Shown piece after piece: positions 39,602 to 47,391 of a stretch of DNA of 51,896 nt. This DNA is from Nitrososphaerales archaeon (GTDB lineage: Archaea > Thermoproteota > Nitrososphaeria > Nitrososphaerales > Gagatemarchaeaceae): NCBI GenBank assembly GCA_030039795.1, contig JASHUU010000007.1:1-51896 (forward strand). Reading direction: 5' to 3'. The notes beneath the pieces are model-generated. The model worked only from the letters and a program-made list of their open reading frames with translations. It was not told where the DNA came from and made no database searches. Made by a program: the position numbers and the translations under genes. Position 1 is the stretch's first letter. Each line of letters begins with the position of its first letter.

Positions 39602-39997
39602 GTGAGCGACTGGAGGGAGGAGACCTCGCTCGACCTGAAGGACGCGAGGCTGAGGATAGAGGCCGCCATCGGCTCCATCTCTGGAGACCCGACGGAGGCG
39701 CAGGTCCGGTCTATCTGGCTCGCCTACGTCTGGCTGGAGAAGAGCATAGTCTTCATCAGGTTGGAGATACACGAAGAGAACCCCGGCAGGTTCATCTCCG
39801 CCAAGGCATACCGCGTCCCAGACGAGAGGCAGGCGCTCCAGTTCGCCCTGCGTAACCTCGTGAAGGGGTCGCAGAGCTTCGAGGCCGGGGCGTTCGGGCA
39901 GGCGCTCAAAGAGCTCCGCGAGGCGCGCAACTATCTACGTGTCCTCGTGAAGGAGCTTTGGGCGAGAAGGAACCGCGCCCGGAGACAGCCCGGCTAG
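39602..39997 (+). CDS. Small all-helical protein, unknown
   Basis: A 131-residue protein predicted to be almost entirely helical (LKDARLRIEAAIGSISG, IWLAYVWLEKSIVFIRLEI, ALQFALRNLVKGSQSFEAG, ALKELREARNYLRVLVKELW). No motif or metal site is visible, and no family is recognised. It starts with GTG at 39602, about 26 nt after GTCTAAAGC, so the transcript may be leaderless. Its stop region overlaps by four bases the end of the convergent L22e-like gene. A scaffold or HEPN-like helical role is conceivable, but the catalytic R-x4-6-H of HEPN is absent. Confidence 0.6.
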   Translation: MSDWREETSLDLKDARLRIEAAIGSISGDPTEAQVRSIWLAYVWLEKSIVFIRLEIHEENPGRFISAKAYRVPDERQALQFALRNLVKGSQSFEAGAFGQALKELREARNYLRVLVKELWARRNRARRQPG

Positions 39998-40515
39998 GCC
40001 TCGGGTTCGTCCGCTTCTTCCTTCTTCTCGTCCTTTTCTTCAGCCTGCTTCTTCTTCTTCGCCTGCGCCTTCTTCTTGGATGTCTTCGGCTTCTCGGCCT
40101 TCGCGGCTTTCGCCGGGGTCGCCTGGCCCTCCTTCGCGGACGCCTCAGCCTGGCCTTCGTCCTTCGGCGTCTCCTCAGGCTCCGGCGCCGGCAGCTTCGG
40201 CTTCTCTTGCTGCTCCTTCTTCGCCGCCTTCTCCTTCTCCTTCTTCTCTTCCTCCTCCTTCTCGCCCAGGATTATCTCCTGTATCGCCAGCTCCTTCCCT
40301 GTCACGAAGACCCTGTACTTCTTCCTCTCTCCGTTCATGAACAGGTACCGCTTGATGTACGTCTTCACGTGCCTCGGCTTCACGCCAGACCTGACCGCCT
40401 CGTCCTCTATCTCAATCGAGTCGGCTTCCACGGTCGGCTTCGTCCCCACCCTCGGCTCCAAGAAGGCCGCTATGTCCTCCCCCTTGTCCTTCAGGCTGCC
40501 GAGTTCTACCTTCAA
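39994..40515 (-). CDS. L22e-like ribosomal protein with long Lys/Glu-rich tail
   Basis: Residues 1-85 resemble eukaryote-type ribosomal protein L22e. DIAAFLEPRVGTKPTVEADSIEIED parallels the FxQFLxxRIKVNGK ... VTIER part, and GVKPRHVKTYIKRYLFMNGERKKYRVFV parallels [27 protein letters not shown]. The rest is about 90 residues of Lys, Glu, Ala and Pro without structure, like the charged tails of eukaryotic ribosomal proteins. L22e is absent from most archaea and has been reported from Asgard lineages, so this assignment needs a profile search. It starts with TTG at 40515, about 30 nt after CGTTATAACGG. It is upstream of and on the same strand as no other translation gene; uppS lies beyond on the same strand. 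Confidence 0.6.
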   Translation of the reverse strand: MKVELGSLKDKGEDIAAFLEPRVGTKPTVEADSIEIEDEAVRSGVKPRHVKTYIKRYLFMNGERKKYRVFVTGKELAIQEIILGEKEEEEKKEKEKAAKKEQQEKPKLPAPEPEETPKDEGQAEASAKEGQATPAKAAKAEKPKTSKKKAQAKKKKQAEEKDEKKEEADEPEA

Positions 40516-40591
40516 GTCAGGCTCCTCCTCCTCTCTCCCGTTATAACGATTGTTGCGACGAGGGCCCTTCGGCCGGCCTCCCTCGCACAGG

Positions 40592-41374
40592 TCACTTCCC
40601 GTACCTCCTCCGCCTCTTCTGGTAGGTCCTCACCGCGCGCAGCAGGTCGATGAACCTGAACGCCGGCCAGAAGACGTCCACGAAGACAAGCTCAGAGTAC
40701 GCCCCCTGCCAGAGGAGGAACCCGCTCATCCTCTCCTCTCCCGATGTCCTGATTATCAGGTCCGGCTCCTGGTTGGGAAGGAACGAGGTGTAGAGCCTCT
40801 TCGAGACGGTCTCCTCGCTTATCTCCCCCGGGTTCAGCCTGCCGTTCCTCACGTCCTGCGCCACGGACCTGACCATGTCGGTTATCTCAGCCCTCCCGCC
40901 GTAAGCGAGCGCTATGTTCAGGTAGTGGCCGTCGTACTCCGAGGTCTTCGCCTCGATCTCCGTGAGGAGCTGCCTGACGGACGACGGCAGGAGCCCGAGC
41001 TCGCCTATCGCCTTGACCTTCACCCTGTACCTCACTATCCTCTCGTCGGTGAGGAGCTTGGCCAGGCGCGCCTGGATGAGGGTGAAGAGGGCCGCCAGCT
41101 CCTCGGGCGTCCTCTCGAGGTTCTCAGTGGAGAGGACGTAGAGCGTGACCGTCTTGATGCCTATCTGGTGGCACCACTCGAGGAGCTCCTCCGCGCGGTT
41201 GGCTCCCTCCTCGTGCCCCACGCCCTTGGAGAGCCGCTGGCTCGCCGCCCATCTCCTGTTGCCGTCCAGCACTATCCCTACGTGCGACGGGACCTCGTCC
41301 CTCTCCACCTGCGACTTCAGCCGCCTCTCGTACACTTTGTAGACGCCCAGCACGTTGAGGGCTGACTCGAGCAA
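40592..41374 (-). CDS. uppS: Undecaprenyl/polyprenyl diphosphate synthase (cis-prenyltransferase)
   Basis: Chain-elongates a prenyl diphosphate with isopentenyl diphosphate in cis, producing the lipid carrier for glycan assembly. The 260-residue protein has the substrate motif HVGIVLDGNRRWA (catalytic Asp), LYVLSTENLER, ALAYGGRAEI, and the C-terminal RTSGEERMSGFLLWQGAYSE and FVDVFWPAF. The length is normal. It starts with TTG at 41374, 12 nt after the stop of the DUF373 membrane protein gene, so the two form an operon. This adjacency and the glycosyltransferase and surface proteins elsewhere in the window point to protein glycosylation or S-layer assembly. Confidence 0.94.
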   Translation of the reverse strand: MLESALNVLGVYKVYERRLKSQVERDEVPSHVGIVLDGNRRWAASQRLSKGVGHEEGANRAEELLEWCHQIGIKTVTLYVLSTENLERTPEELAALFTLIQARLAKLLTDERIVRYRVKVKAIGELGLLPSSVRQLLTEIEAKTSEYDGHYLNIALAYGGRAEITDMVRSVAQDVRNGRLNPGEISEETVSKRLYTSFLPNQEPDLIIRTSGEERMSGFLLWQGAYSELVFVDVFWPAFRFIDLLRAVRTYQKRRRRYGK

Positions 41375-41386
41375 CTGAGACCCGCT

Positions 41387-42496
41387 TCAGGGCGCCGCCC
41401 TGGTCCTAACCTTCGGGTAGATGGCGACAGTCAGGGTGAAGATGGCGGCCAGGCCTATCAGGACGTAGGAGACCAGGAGGAACGACGCCTCCGCGGCGCC
41501 GTTCTCAAGGAAGACGGAGAAGGTCCGTATGGGGAAGTACAGGATCGCCAGCATCAAGAGGAGGAACCCGTCCCGCCTCCACCTTATGCTGTCCCTAGCG
41601 ATGTGAGAGAGGAGCGCGCCCGCCGAGTAGATGGCCACGCCGCCCCACACGAGCGCGAGACTGCCGCCGATCATGTATCCCGCGAGCTGGGCGCCGTACA
41701 CGAGGAGCGCCGACGGGTGAGACACGACCTGGCTCCACCCCTGGGCGCCTGTCATCGCGTTGTACCCTGCCAGAAGGCCGGCGACCACGATCAGGACGCT
41801 CGCGATCATCGAGAAGAGCCTCATGTATCCGGTCGGCCCCCTGTGGAGAAGGACCGCCACCGTCCTGTCTATGTTGAAGCCTCTGATCAGGAACGCGCCC
41901 CCGACTATCAGGAGGGTCGCGAGCTCCGCGTCGAAGACCTGCCCCGAGATTATGAGCACACCCGCGAGGATCAGGATCAGCCCGGGCACCCCGAGGCTCC
42001 ACCTCGAGTAGCGCGAGTCGAATATCAGCATCCTGAGGTACCTTCCAAGGACCTGGTACGTCTCCTCCACGGTCTGGCTGTGCTTCACCGCTACCCTCTC
42101 GACGGACACGATGGGCTTTATGCTCTGGACGATCGGGATCACGTTCTCGTCTTCCCCCCCGTCCGAGACCAGGACCACGCCGGCGTACTGCCCGGCGCCA
42201 AGGACGCTCGCAACCTCCTTCCCTATCCTCCTGTCGGCGTCGAACCCCCCGTTGACGTCCCCGCAGACTATCGCGACCTCGCAGGGGGTCCCAGACCTCC
42301 TGAGGTCGTCGCACTTCTTGACGGCCGCGAAGATCGCGTTCGCGTCCGCCTCCTCGGGATCCGCGAGGGCAAGCTTCGTGGCTGCGGCGACGGCCTCGTC
42401 CCTCCCCACGACCGGCGTAGGGACCCTCGCCTTGGCTCCCAGGTCGTCGTCCCTGTCCACGCACAAGACAAGATACGTCTCATCTTGCTCCGCCAT
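41387..42496 (-). CDS. DUF373 family membrane protein
   Basis: A 369-residue archaeal protein. The N-terminal domain (about residues 1-150) is soluble, beginning TYLVLCVDRDDDLGAKARVPTPV and continuing ADANAIFAAVKKCDDL and AGVVLVSDGGEDENVIP, as in DUF373. The C-terminal half has about six membrane spans (LGVPGLILILAGVLIISGQV, LATLLIVGGAFLIRG and others). The biochemical function of DUF373 is not known. It is the first gene of an operon with uppS, so a role in isoprenoid carrier or envelope metabolism is possible. Promoter: a palindromic ATACTTAAGTAT at 42527-42538, about 36 bp upstream, is shared with the divergent acyl-CoA ligase gene. Confidence 0.85.
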   Translation of the reverse strand: MAEQDETYLVLCVDRDDDLGAKARVPTPVVGRDEAVAAATKLALADPEEADANAIFAAVKKCDDLRRSGTPCEVAIVCGDVNGGFDADRRIGKEVASVLGAGQYAGVVLVSDGGEDENVIPIVQSIKPIVSVERVAVKHSQTVEETYQVLGRYLRMLIFDSRYSRWSLGVPGLILILAGVLIISGQVFDAELATLLIVGGAFLIRGFNIDRTVAVLLHRGPTGYMRLFSMIASVLIVVAGLLAGYNAMTGAQGWSQVVSHPSALLVYGAQLAGYMIGGSLALVWGGVAIYSAGALLSHIARDSIRWRRDGFLLLMLAILYFPIRTFSVFLENGAAEASFLLVSYVLIGLAAIFTLTVAIYPKVRTRAAP

Positions 42497-42526
42497 CGCA
42501 CCTTCGCGGAAAAAGTCCGCTCGTCC

Positions 42527-42538
42527 ATACTTAAGTAT
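42527..42538. promoter_or_regulatory. Palindromic TATA shared by divergent genes
   Basis: ATACTTAAGTAT is a perfect 12-bp palindrome, centred about 24 bp before the acyl-CoA ligase ATG (42556) and 36 bp before the DUF373 ATG (42496). A single TBP site could drive both directions. Confidence 0.5.
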
Positions 42539-42555
42539 AGTCCGGCCCCAACCGG

Positions 42556-44238
42556 ATGAAAGGCTTGGAACCGCGCGCCTGGGACAAGTCTTGGCCTGTC
42601 GGCCTCCCCAAGGAGGCGTCCGTCGGCCCCGCCCCGCTCTACTCGATACTCACGGAGTCCGCGAAGAAGTTCGGAGCGAGGCCCTGCCTGCGGTACCAGG
42701 GGCGGACCCTCACCTACTCCGACGTCGACGACCTGTCCTCGAGGGTGGCGTCCGGCCTCCTCTCGCTAGGGCTCTCGGACGGCGACCGGGTGGCCATACT
42801 CTCGCCCAACACGCCTCAGTTCGTGGCCAGCTACTTCGGCATCCTCAAGGCGGGAGGCGTCGTAGTCCCATGCAGCCCGCTCTACAAGGAGAGGGAGCTG
42901 GAGTCGCAGCTCCGCGACTCGGGGGCGTCCATGATAGTGGCTGCCAACGACGTCGTCGGGGGCAACGACCTCTACGCGAGCCTGCAAGGGTGCAGAGGCA
43001 GGCTCGAGCTCAGGCACGTCATAACCGCGAGCGTGACGGACTACCTCCCCTCGGCCAAGCGAGCTCTCGCGGGCCTGGCCAAGGTGAAGAACGTAAAGAG
43101 GGCTGACACCGTCGAGTTCAAGGAGCTGGTGAAGGGCAGCCGCCCTCTCGAGTCGCCCGTCCGGGTGGACCCTGAGCGGGACCCTGCCGTCCTGCAGTAC
43201 ACCGGGGGGACGACGGGGGTCTCCAAAGGGGCCGTCCTGACGCATTACAACCTGCTGGCCGCCACCTCGATAGCCCAACTCCCGATCGGCCTAGGCGAGG
43301 CGGACGTCACGATGGCGGTCCTCCCCCTGTTCCACATATTCGGCATGATCGCCTCGATGAACCTCCCGATGCTCACGGGCGGGCGGGCGGTGCTCCTTCC
43401 GAGGTTCGACGTCAGGGAGGTCATGCGCGCGATAGGGCGGGAGGGCGCGACCTTCTTCCCCGGCGTGCCTACGATGTACATCGCGATCAACAACCACCCG
43501 GACGCAGCGAAGTTCAGGCTCAAGAGCGTCAGGGTCGCGTTCTCAGGTGGAGCGCCCCTCCCTGCGGCCGTGAGGCAGAGGTTCAACGAGCTGACGGGCG
43601 GGAACCTGGTCGAGGGCTACGGGCTGACTGAGACCTCCGCGGTCGGCTGCACGAACCCCATCAGGGGAGGGAAGTCGAGGGACGGGTCCGTCGGCATGCC
43701 CTTCCCTTCCACGGACGCGAGGATAGTGTCTCTCGACGACCCCGGGCACGAGCTCGGGCCGGAGGAGGTGGGCGAGCTGGCCCTCAGCGGACCACAAGTG
43801 ATGAAAGAGTACTGGCGGAACGAAGGCGAGACGAGGGCGGTGCTGTCCGGCGGCTGGCTCCTGACCGGGGACGTCGCGAAGATGGACGCGGAAGGCTATT
43901 TCCACATAGTCGACAGGAAGAAGGACATGGTAAGCGTAGGAGGGCTCAAGGTCTACCCCCGCGAGGTGGAGGAGGTGCTCTTCGAGCACCCGGCGGTGAA
44001 GGAGGCCGCGGTCGTCGGAGTCCCCGACCCCTACATGGGGGAGTCGGTCAAGGCGTTCGTAGTCCTGAAGGATCCCTCGAGGCAGGCCACGGCGGAGGCC
44101 GACATAGTCTCATTCTGCGCGGAGAGGCTCGCCAAGTACAAGGTCCCGCACTCGGTCGCGTTCGTCCCCGAGCTCCCCAAGACGCTCGTGGGGAAGGTGC
44201 TGAGGAGGAGGCTCAGGGAAGGTCCGGCTACCGGCTGA
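42556..44238 (+). CDS. fadD: Acyl-CoA synthetase (AMP-forming), FadD-like
   Basis: Activates a carboxylic, probably fatty, acid to its CoA thioester with ATP. The 560-residue ANL-superfamily enzyme has the P-loop-like YTGGTTGVSKGAVLTHYN (about residue 215) and LFHIFGMI. It also has VEGYGLTETSAVG, GWLLTGDVAKMDAEGYFHIVDRKKD and the catalytic Lys in ELPKTLVGKVLRRRL. This pattern is closest to medium/long-chain ligases, but chain length cannot be told. ATG 42556 has the palindromic TATA about 24 bp upstream. Its end overlaps the convergent thiolase gene by 11 bases. Together with that thiolase it suggests fatty-acid or branched-acid degradation. Confidence 0.92.
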   Translation: MKGLEPRAWDKSWPVGLPKEASVGPAPLYSILTESAKKFGARPCLRYQGRTLTYSDVDDLSSRVASGLLSLGLSDGDRVAILSPNTPQFVASYFGILKAGGVVVPCSPLYKERELESQLRDSGASMIVAANDVVGGNDLYASLQGCRGRLELRHVITASVTDYLPSAKRALAGLAKVKNVKRADTVEFKELVKGSRPLESPVRVDPERDPAVLQYTGGTTGVSKGAVLTHYNLLAATSIAQLPIGLGEADVTMAVLPLFHIFGMIASMNLPMLTGGRAVLLPRFDVREVMRAIGREGATFFPGVPTMYIAINNHPDAAKFRLKSVRVAFSGGAPLPAAVRQRFNELTGGNLVEGYGLTETSAVGCTNPIRGGKSRDGSVGMPFPSTDARIVSLDDPGHELGPEEVGELALSGPQVMKEYWRNEGETRAVLSGGWLLTGDVAKMDAEGYFHIVDRKKDMVSVGGLKVYPREVEEVLFEHPAVKEAAVVGVPDPYMGESVKAFVVLKDPSRQATAEADIVSFCAERLAKYKVPHSVAFVPELPKTLVGKVLRRRLREGPATG

Positions 44239-45406
44239 CGACCATCGCCACGGCGTTCCCGCCCCCGAGGCAGAGGGTGGCGAGCCCTGTCTTCTTGCCC
44301 GTGCTCCTCATGGAGTGCACGAGGGTGGTCAGCACCCTGGCCCCGCTGCATCCTATGGGATGCCCGAGCGCCACGGCCCCTCCTCTGACGTTGAACCTGT
44401 CTTCGGGCACCCGCAGCTCTCTGCGGACGGCTATCGACGCCGTCGAGTAAGCCTCGTTGTGCTCAAAGAGGTCCACGTCCTCGACCGTCATCCTCGCCCG
44501 CTTCAGGAGGGCCCGCGTGGTGGGGATCGGCGCCTCCATCACGCGCGCCGGCTCGAGCCCGCCCGTCCCGTAGGCCACTATCCTCGCTATCGGCTTCGCG
44601 CCGAGCCTGTCTGCCGCCTCCTCTGACGCCACCACCAGCGCGGCGGCGCCGTCGCTGAGCTGCGACGAGTTCCCGGCCGTGAGGACGCCGCCGGGCTTGA
44701 ACACTGGCTTCAGCTTTGACAGCTTCTCGACGGTCGTGTCCCCCCTGATGCATTCGTCCTTCCGGAAGTCGGTCACCGTCCCGTCCTCGTGCTCTATCTG
44801 CACGTCGACTATCTCGTCTTCGAAGAGGCCCCCGTCGGACGCCTTAGCCGCGCGCGTGTGGCTCGAGTACGCGTACTCGTCAGCCTCCCTCCTGGTGATC
44901 CCGTACTTCTTCGCCACGAGCTCGCCCGTGATGCCCATGTGGTAGTCGTGGTAGGCGTCCCACAGGCCGTCGCTGGTCATCGCGTCCTGGAAGAGGACGT
45001 CCCCGAACTTTATCCCCCACCTCGCCTTCTTGACCAGGTAGGGTGCGTTGCTCATGTTCTCCATCCCGCCCGCGACTATCACGTCGGCGTCGCGCGCCTT
45101 GATGGCCTGCGCGGCGAACATTACCGCCTTGAGGCCGGAGCCGCAGACCTTGTTGACCGTGACCGAGCCCACAGAGAACGGGACCTTCGCATGTATGGCG
45201 GCCTGCCTCGCAGGGTTCTGGCCCAGCCCGGCGGAGACGACGTTCCCGAGGATCACTTCGTCGACCTCCGAGGTCGGGACGCGCGCCCTTCCCAGCGCCT
45301 CCTTGACGACCACCGCGCCGAGCTTCGGCGCGCTCACGCCGACGAGGCCCTTCCCGAACTTCCCTATCGCCGTCCTGCAGGCTGAGAGTAGGACGGCCTC
45401 GGTCAA
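44228..45406 (-). CDS. atoB: Acetyl-CoA acetyltransferase (thiolase), complete active site
   Basis: Cleaves or forms acetoacetyl-CoA or longer 3-oxoacyl-CoA. The 392-residue thiolase has the nucleophilic Cys in VNKVCGSGLKAV (about residue 88), the His in ALGHPIGCSGAR and the second Cys in ATLCLGGGNAV. It is thus catalytically complete, unlike the two thiolase-fold proteins at 49439-51728. The track start at 45448 gives an extra basic stretch (RRFYYRRLTTRS); TTG 45406, about 28 nt after TTTTATTATCG, begins the family N-terminus LTEAVLLSACRTAIGKF. It is convergent with the acyl-CoA ligase and divergent from ilvE. Biosynthetic (acetoacetyl-CoA) versus degradative use cannot be decided. Confidence 0.93.
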   Translation of the reverse strand: MTEAVLLSACRTAIGKFGKGLVGVSAPKLGAVVVKEALGRARVPTSEVDEVILGNVVSAGLGQNPARQAAIHAKVPFSVGSVTVNKVCGSGLKAVMFAAQAIKARDADVIVAGGMENMSNAPYLVKKARWGIKFGDVLFQDAMTSDGLWDAYHDYHMGITGELVAKKYGITRREADEYAYSSHTRAAKASDGGLFEDEIVDVQIEHEDGTVTDFRKDECIRGDTTVEKLSKLKPVFKPGGVLTAGNSSQLSDGAAALVVASEEAADRLGAKPIARIVAYGTGGLEPARVMEAPIPTTRALLKRARMTVEDVDLFEHNEAYSTASIAVRRELRVPEDRFNVRGGAVALGHPIGCSGARVLTTLVHSMRSTGKKTGLATLCLGGGNAVAMVVSR

Positions 45407-45499
45407 TGCGCTTCGCGTCGTCAAACGACGATAATAAAACCTCCTCAAGAAGGCGGCCCCTCACGCCTAAATAGAGTCGGGGGTCGGCTTGCGCACGCG

Positions 45500-46417
45500 T
45501 TGAAGTCCCTCTCCGCGATATGGATGGACGGCAGGTTCGTTCCCTGGGACGAGGCCAAGATCCACGTGCTCACCCATGGCCTGCACTACGGGTACGCCAT
45601 CTTCGAGGGGATAAGGTGCTATTCGACTGACGCAGGCCCGGCGATATTCAGGCTGGACGAGCACATAGAGAGGTTCCTGAACAGCGCCAAGATCTACAGG
45701 ATGGACCTGGGGCACTCAGCAAAGGACCTGTCGAAGGCCTGCGTCGAGGTCGTCAGGAGGAACAAGGTGACCGAGTGCTACATCAGGCCCATAGCCTACA
45801 GCGGGTACGGCGAGATGGGCCTCAACCCGCTCACCAGCAAGATCAACGTGGCCATCGCCGTCTGGGAGTGGGGCCCGTATCTCGGGCGGGAGGCTCAGAC
45901 CGAGGGAGTCCGCGCGATGGTCTCCAGCTGGGCCAGGATAAACGCCCGCGCGATGCCGATCCAGGCCAAGTGCTCCGCCAACTACGCGAACAGCGCGCTC
46001 GCCAAGATAGAGGCGCTCGACGCCGGGTACGACGAGGCGATAATGCTCAACCACGACGGCATGGTCGCCGAGGGGCCCGGAGAGAACATCTTCAGAGTGA
46101 AGGACGGCATCCTCAGCACGCCCCCGGCCAGCTCCGGCATACTCAGGGGCATCACGAGGGACACCGTCATCGAGTTCGCGCACGAGCTGGGGCTCACGTT
46201 CTACAGGAACGACGCCACGAAGGAGGAGCTCTACACCTCAGACGAGCTCTTCTTCAGCGGCACGGCAGTGGGGATCGCCAAGATACGCGAGGTGGACGGC
46301 AGGAAGATAGGCTACGACGGCTTCCCTATCACGGACAAGATCCAGAAGATGTACTCCGACGCGGTCCACGGCAGGTCCAAGAAGCACGCGAAGTGGCTGA
46401 CCCCGGTAAGGCCGTAG
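45500..46417 (+). CDS. ilvE: Branched-chain amino acid aminotransferase
   Basis: Transfers the amino group between leucine, isoleucine or valine and 2-oxoglutarate. The 305-residue fold-type IV PLP enzyme opens with IWMDGRFVPWDEAKIHVLTHGLHYGYAIFEGIRCY, typical of IlvE. It has YIRPIAYSGYGEMGL, the Schiff-base Lys in MPIQAKCSANYANS, EAIMLNHDGMVAEGPGENIF and the phosphate-binding LRGITRDTVIE. TTG 45500 is about 30 nt after CCTAAATAGAG, so the mRNA is near-leaderless. Its stop directly abuts the end of the convergent DUF35 gene. With the adjacent acyl-CoA enzymes it may start branched-chain amino acid breakdown, although biosynthesis is equally possible. Confidence 0.93.
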   Translation: MKSLSAIWMDGRFVPWDEAKIHVLTHGLHYGYAIFEGIRCYSTDAGPAIFRLDEHIERFLNSAKIYRMDLGHSAKDLSKACVEVVRRNKVTECYIRPIAYSGYGEMGLNPLTSKINVAIAVWEWGPYLGREAQTEGVRAMVSSWARINARAMPIQAKCSANYANSALAKIEALDAGYDEAIMLNHDGMVAEGPGENIFRVKDGILSTPPASSGILRGITRDTVIEFAHELGLTFYRNDATKEELYTSDELFFSGTAVGIAKIREVDGRKIGYDGFPITDKIQKMYSDAVHGRSKKHAKWLTPVRP

Positions 46418-46882
46418 CTATCTTACGACGAACTCTTCGATGTCGAGGACCGTCCCTGTCCTCTTCCCCTTCTCCCTGAACCTCGGAGCCACGGCCGAGC
46501 CCACCCCGAGCCCCTTGCCCGAGGCGTAGTGGATGAGCCCCCCCGTGGCCCCCTTGAACGTGACGAAGGCGAATGTGCGCGGCCGGGCCAGCGCCTTCCC
46601 CTCGAAGTCGACGTAGCTCTCGGCCAGGGCGGCCACGGTGGCTGCCGGGCCCACCTCCTCGTACTTCCTGATCTCGACGAAGCAGTCCGTGCAGTACATC
46701 TTCGGCGGCACGTACCTCTTCCCGCACTCCTCGCACGCCGAGGCGAGTATCCTCCCGTCCTTGAACCCCCTCAGGAACCTCTCTCCGGCTACGCCCGCGG
46801 TGTATTCGTAGTGGAACGGTATCTGGTCGGTCCAGCTCCTCAGGCTCTCCACGCTCGTGAGCCTCTCCAGGGGTGCCATCAT
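46418..46882 (-). CDS. DUF35 OB-fold/zinc-ribbon protein A
   Basis: A 154-residue acyl-CoA-binding partner of thiolase-superfamily enzymes. The N-terminal helix ends FHYEYTAGVAGERFLRGFKDG. The rubredoxin-like zinc ribbon is CEECGKRYVPPKMYCTDC with all four Cys, and the OB fold follows (VAALAESYVDFEGKALARPRTFAFVTFKG). Members of this family partner archaeal thiolase/HMG-CoA synthase, benzoylsuccinyl-CoA thiolase (BbsA) and the steroid-side-chain aldolase Ltp2 (ChsH2). The ORF track starts at 47287, but ATG 46882 overlaps the stop of DUF35 protein B (ATGA), showing coupling. It is the last gene of the minus-strand cluster. Confidence 0.9.
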   Translation of the reverse strand: MMAPLERLTSVESLRSWTDQIPFHYEYTAGVAGERFLRGFKDGRILASACEECGKRYVPPKMYCTDCFVEIRKYEEVGPAATVAALAESYVDFEGKALARPRTFAFVTFKGATGGLIHYASGKGLGVGSAVAPRFREKGKRTGTVLDIEEFVVR

Positions 46883-47391
46883 TTCCTCCTCGGCCGAAAG
46901 TACGCGATGTCCGTTATCGCGCCCTTCCTCTCCGCCTTCGGCCGCCAGACCGCCTCGACCTTCATCCCCACCTCCACCTCGGAGGGGTCCACCTCCCCCA
47001 TCAGGTGCAGTATCCCCATCTCGGGCGAGGCCCCGTCTATCTCTATGACCGATACCACGATGGGCTTCTCGCGCCTGCTTGCGTCGTTGTTCACGTAGCT
47101 TATCGAGAACGTGTTGACCTTCCCGGTGTCCTTGACCTTCACCCACTCGTCCGTGGGGCGGAAGTCCTCCTCGCAGTACATGCGAGGGGGGATCATCACC
47201 CTGCCGCACTCGTTGCACTTCCTCGCCCAGAGCTCGCCCTCCTTCAGGCCGTCGAGGAACCTGCTCACCGCGACCCCCGAGGTCCAAGAGTAGCGGAGAG
47301 TCGTCCTGTAGCCGGTCGAGAGGACGCTCCCGGCCTTGAGAGCGTCGAGGTCGACCTCGCTCCCGGGGTACTCCCGAATCTTCGAGCTCAT
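46879..47391 (-). CDS. DUF35 OB-fold/zinc-ribbon protein B
   Basis: A second DUF35 protein, 170 residues. The N-terminal part includes LRYSWTSGVAVSRFLDGLKEG. The zinc ribbon is CNECGRVMIPPRMYCEED, where the fourth Cys is replaced by Asp, so metal binding may differ from protein A. The OB fold reads KVNTFSISYVNNDASRREKPIVV to MGILHLMGEVDPSEVEVGMKV. ATG 47391 overlaps the acetoacetyl-CoA synthetase stop by four bases, and its own stop overlaps protein A's start, so all three are tightly coupled. Two DUF35 proteins beside two thiolase-fold proteins suggest a heteromeric complex with one DUF35 per thiolase-like subunit. Confidence 0.9.
   Translation of the reverse strand: MSSKIREYPGSEVDLDALKAGSVLSTGYRTTLRYSWTSGVAVSRFLDGLKEGELWARKCNECGRVMIPPRMYCEEDFRPTDEWVKVKDTGKVNTFSISYVNNDASRREKPIVVSVIEIDGASPEMGILHLMGEVDPSEVEVGMKVEAVWRPKAERKGAITDIAYFRPRRK

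Noticed and set aside
39958-40653. Leucine-rich plus-strand ORF that looks like a repeat or membrane protein
   Set aside because: Produced by the antisense of the Lys/Glu-rich tail of the L22e-like gene.
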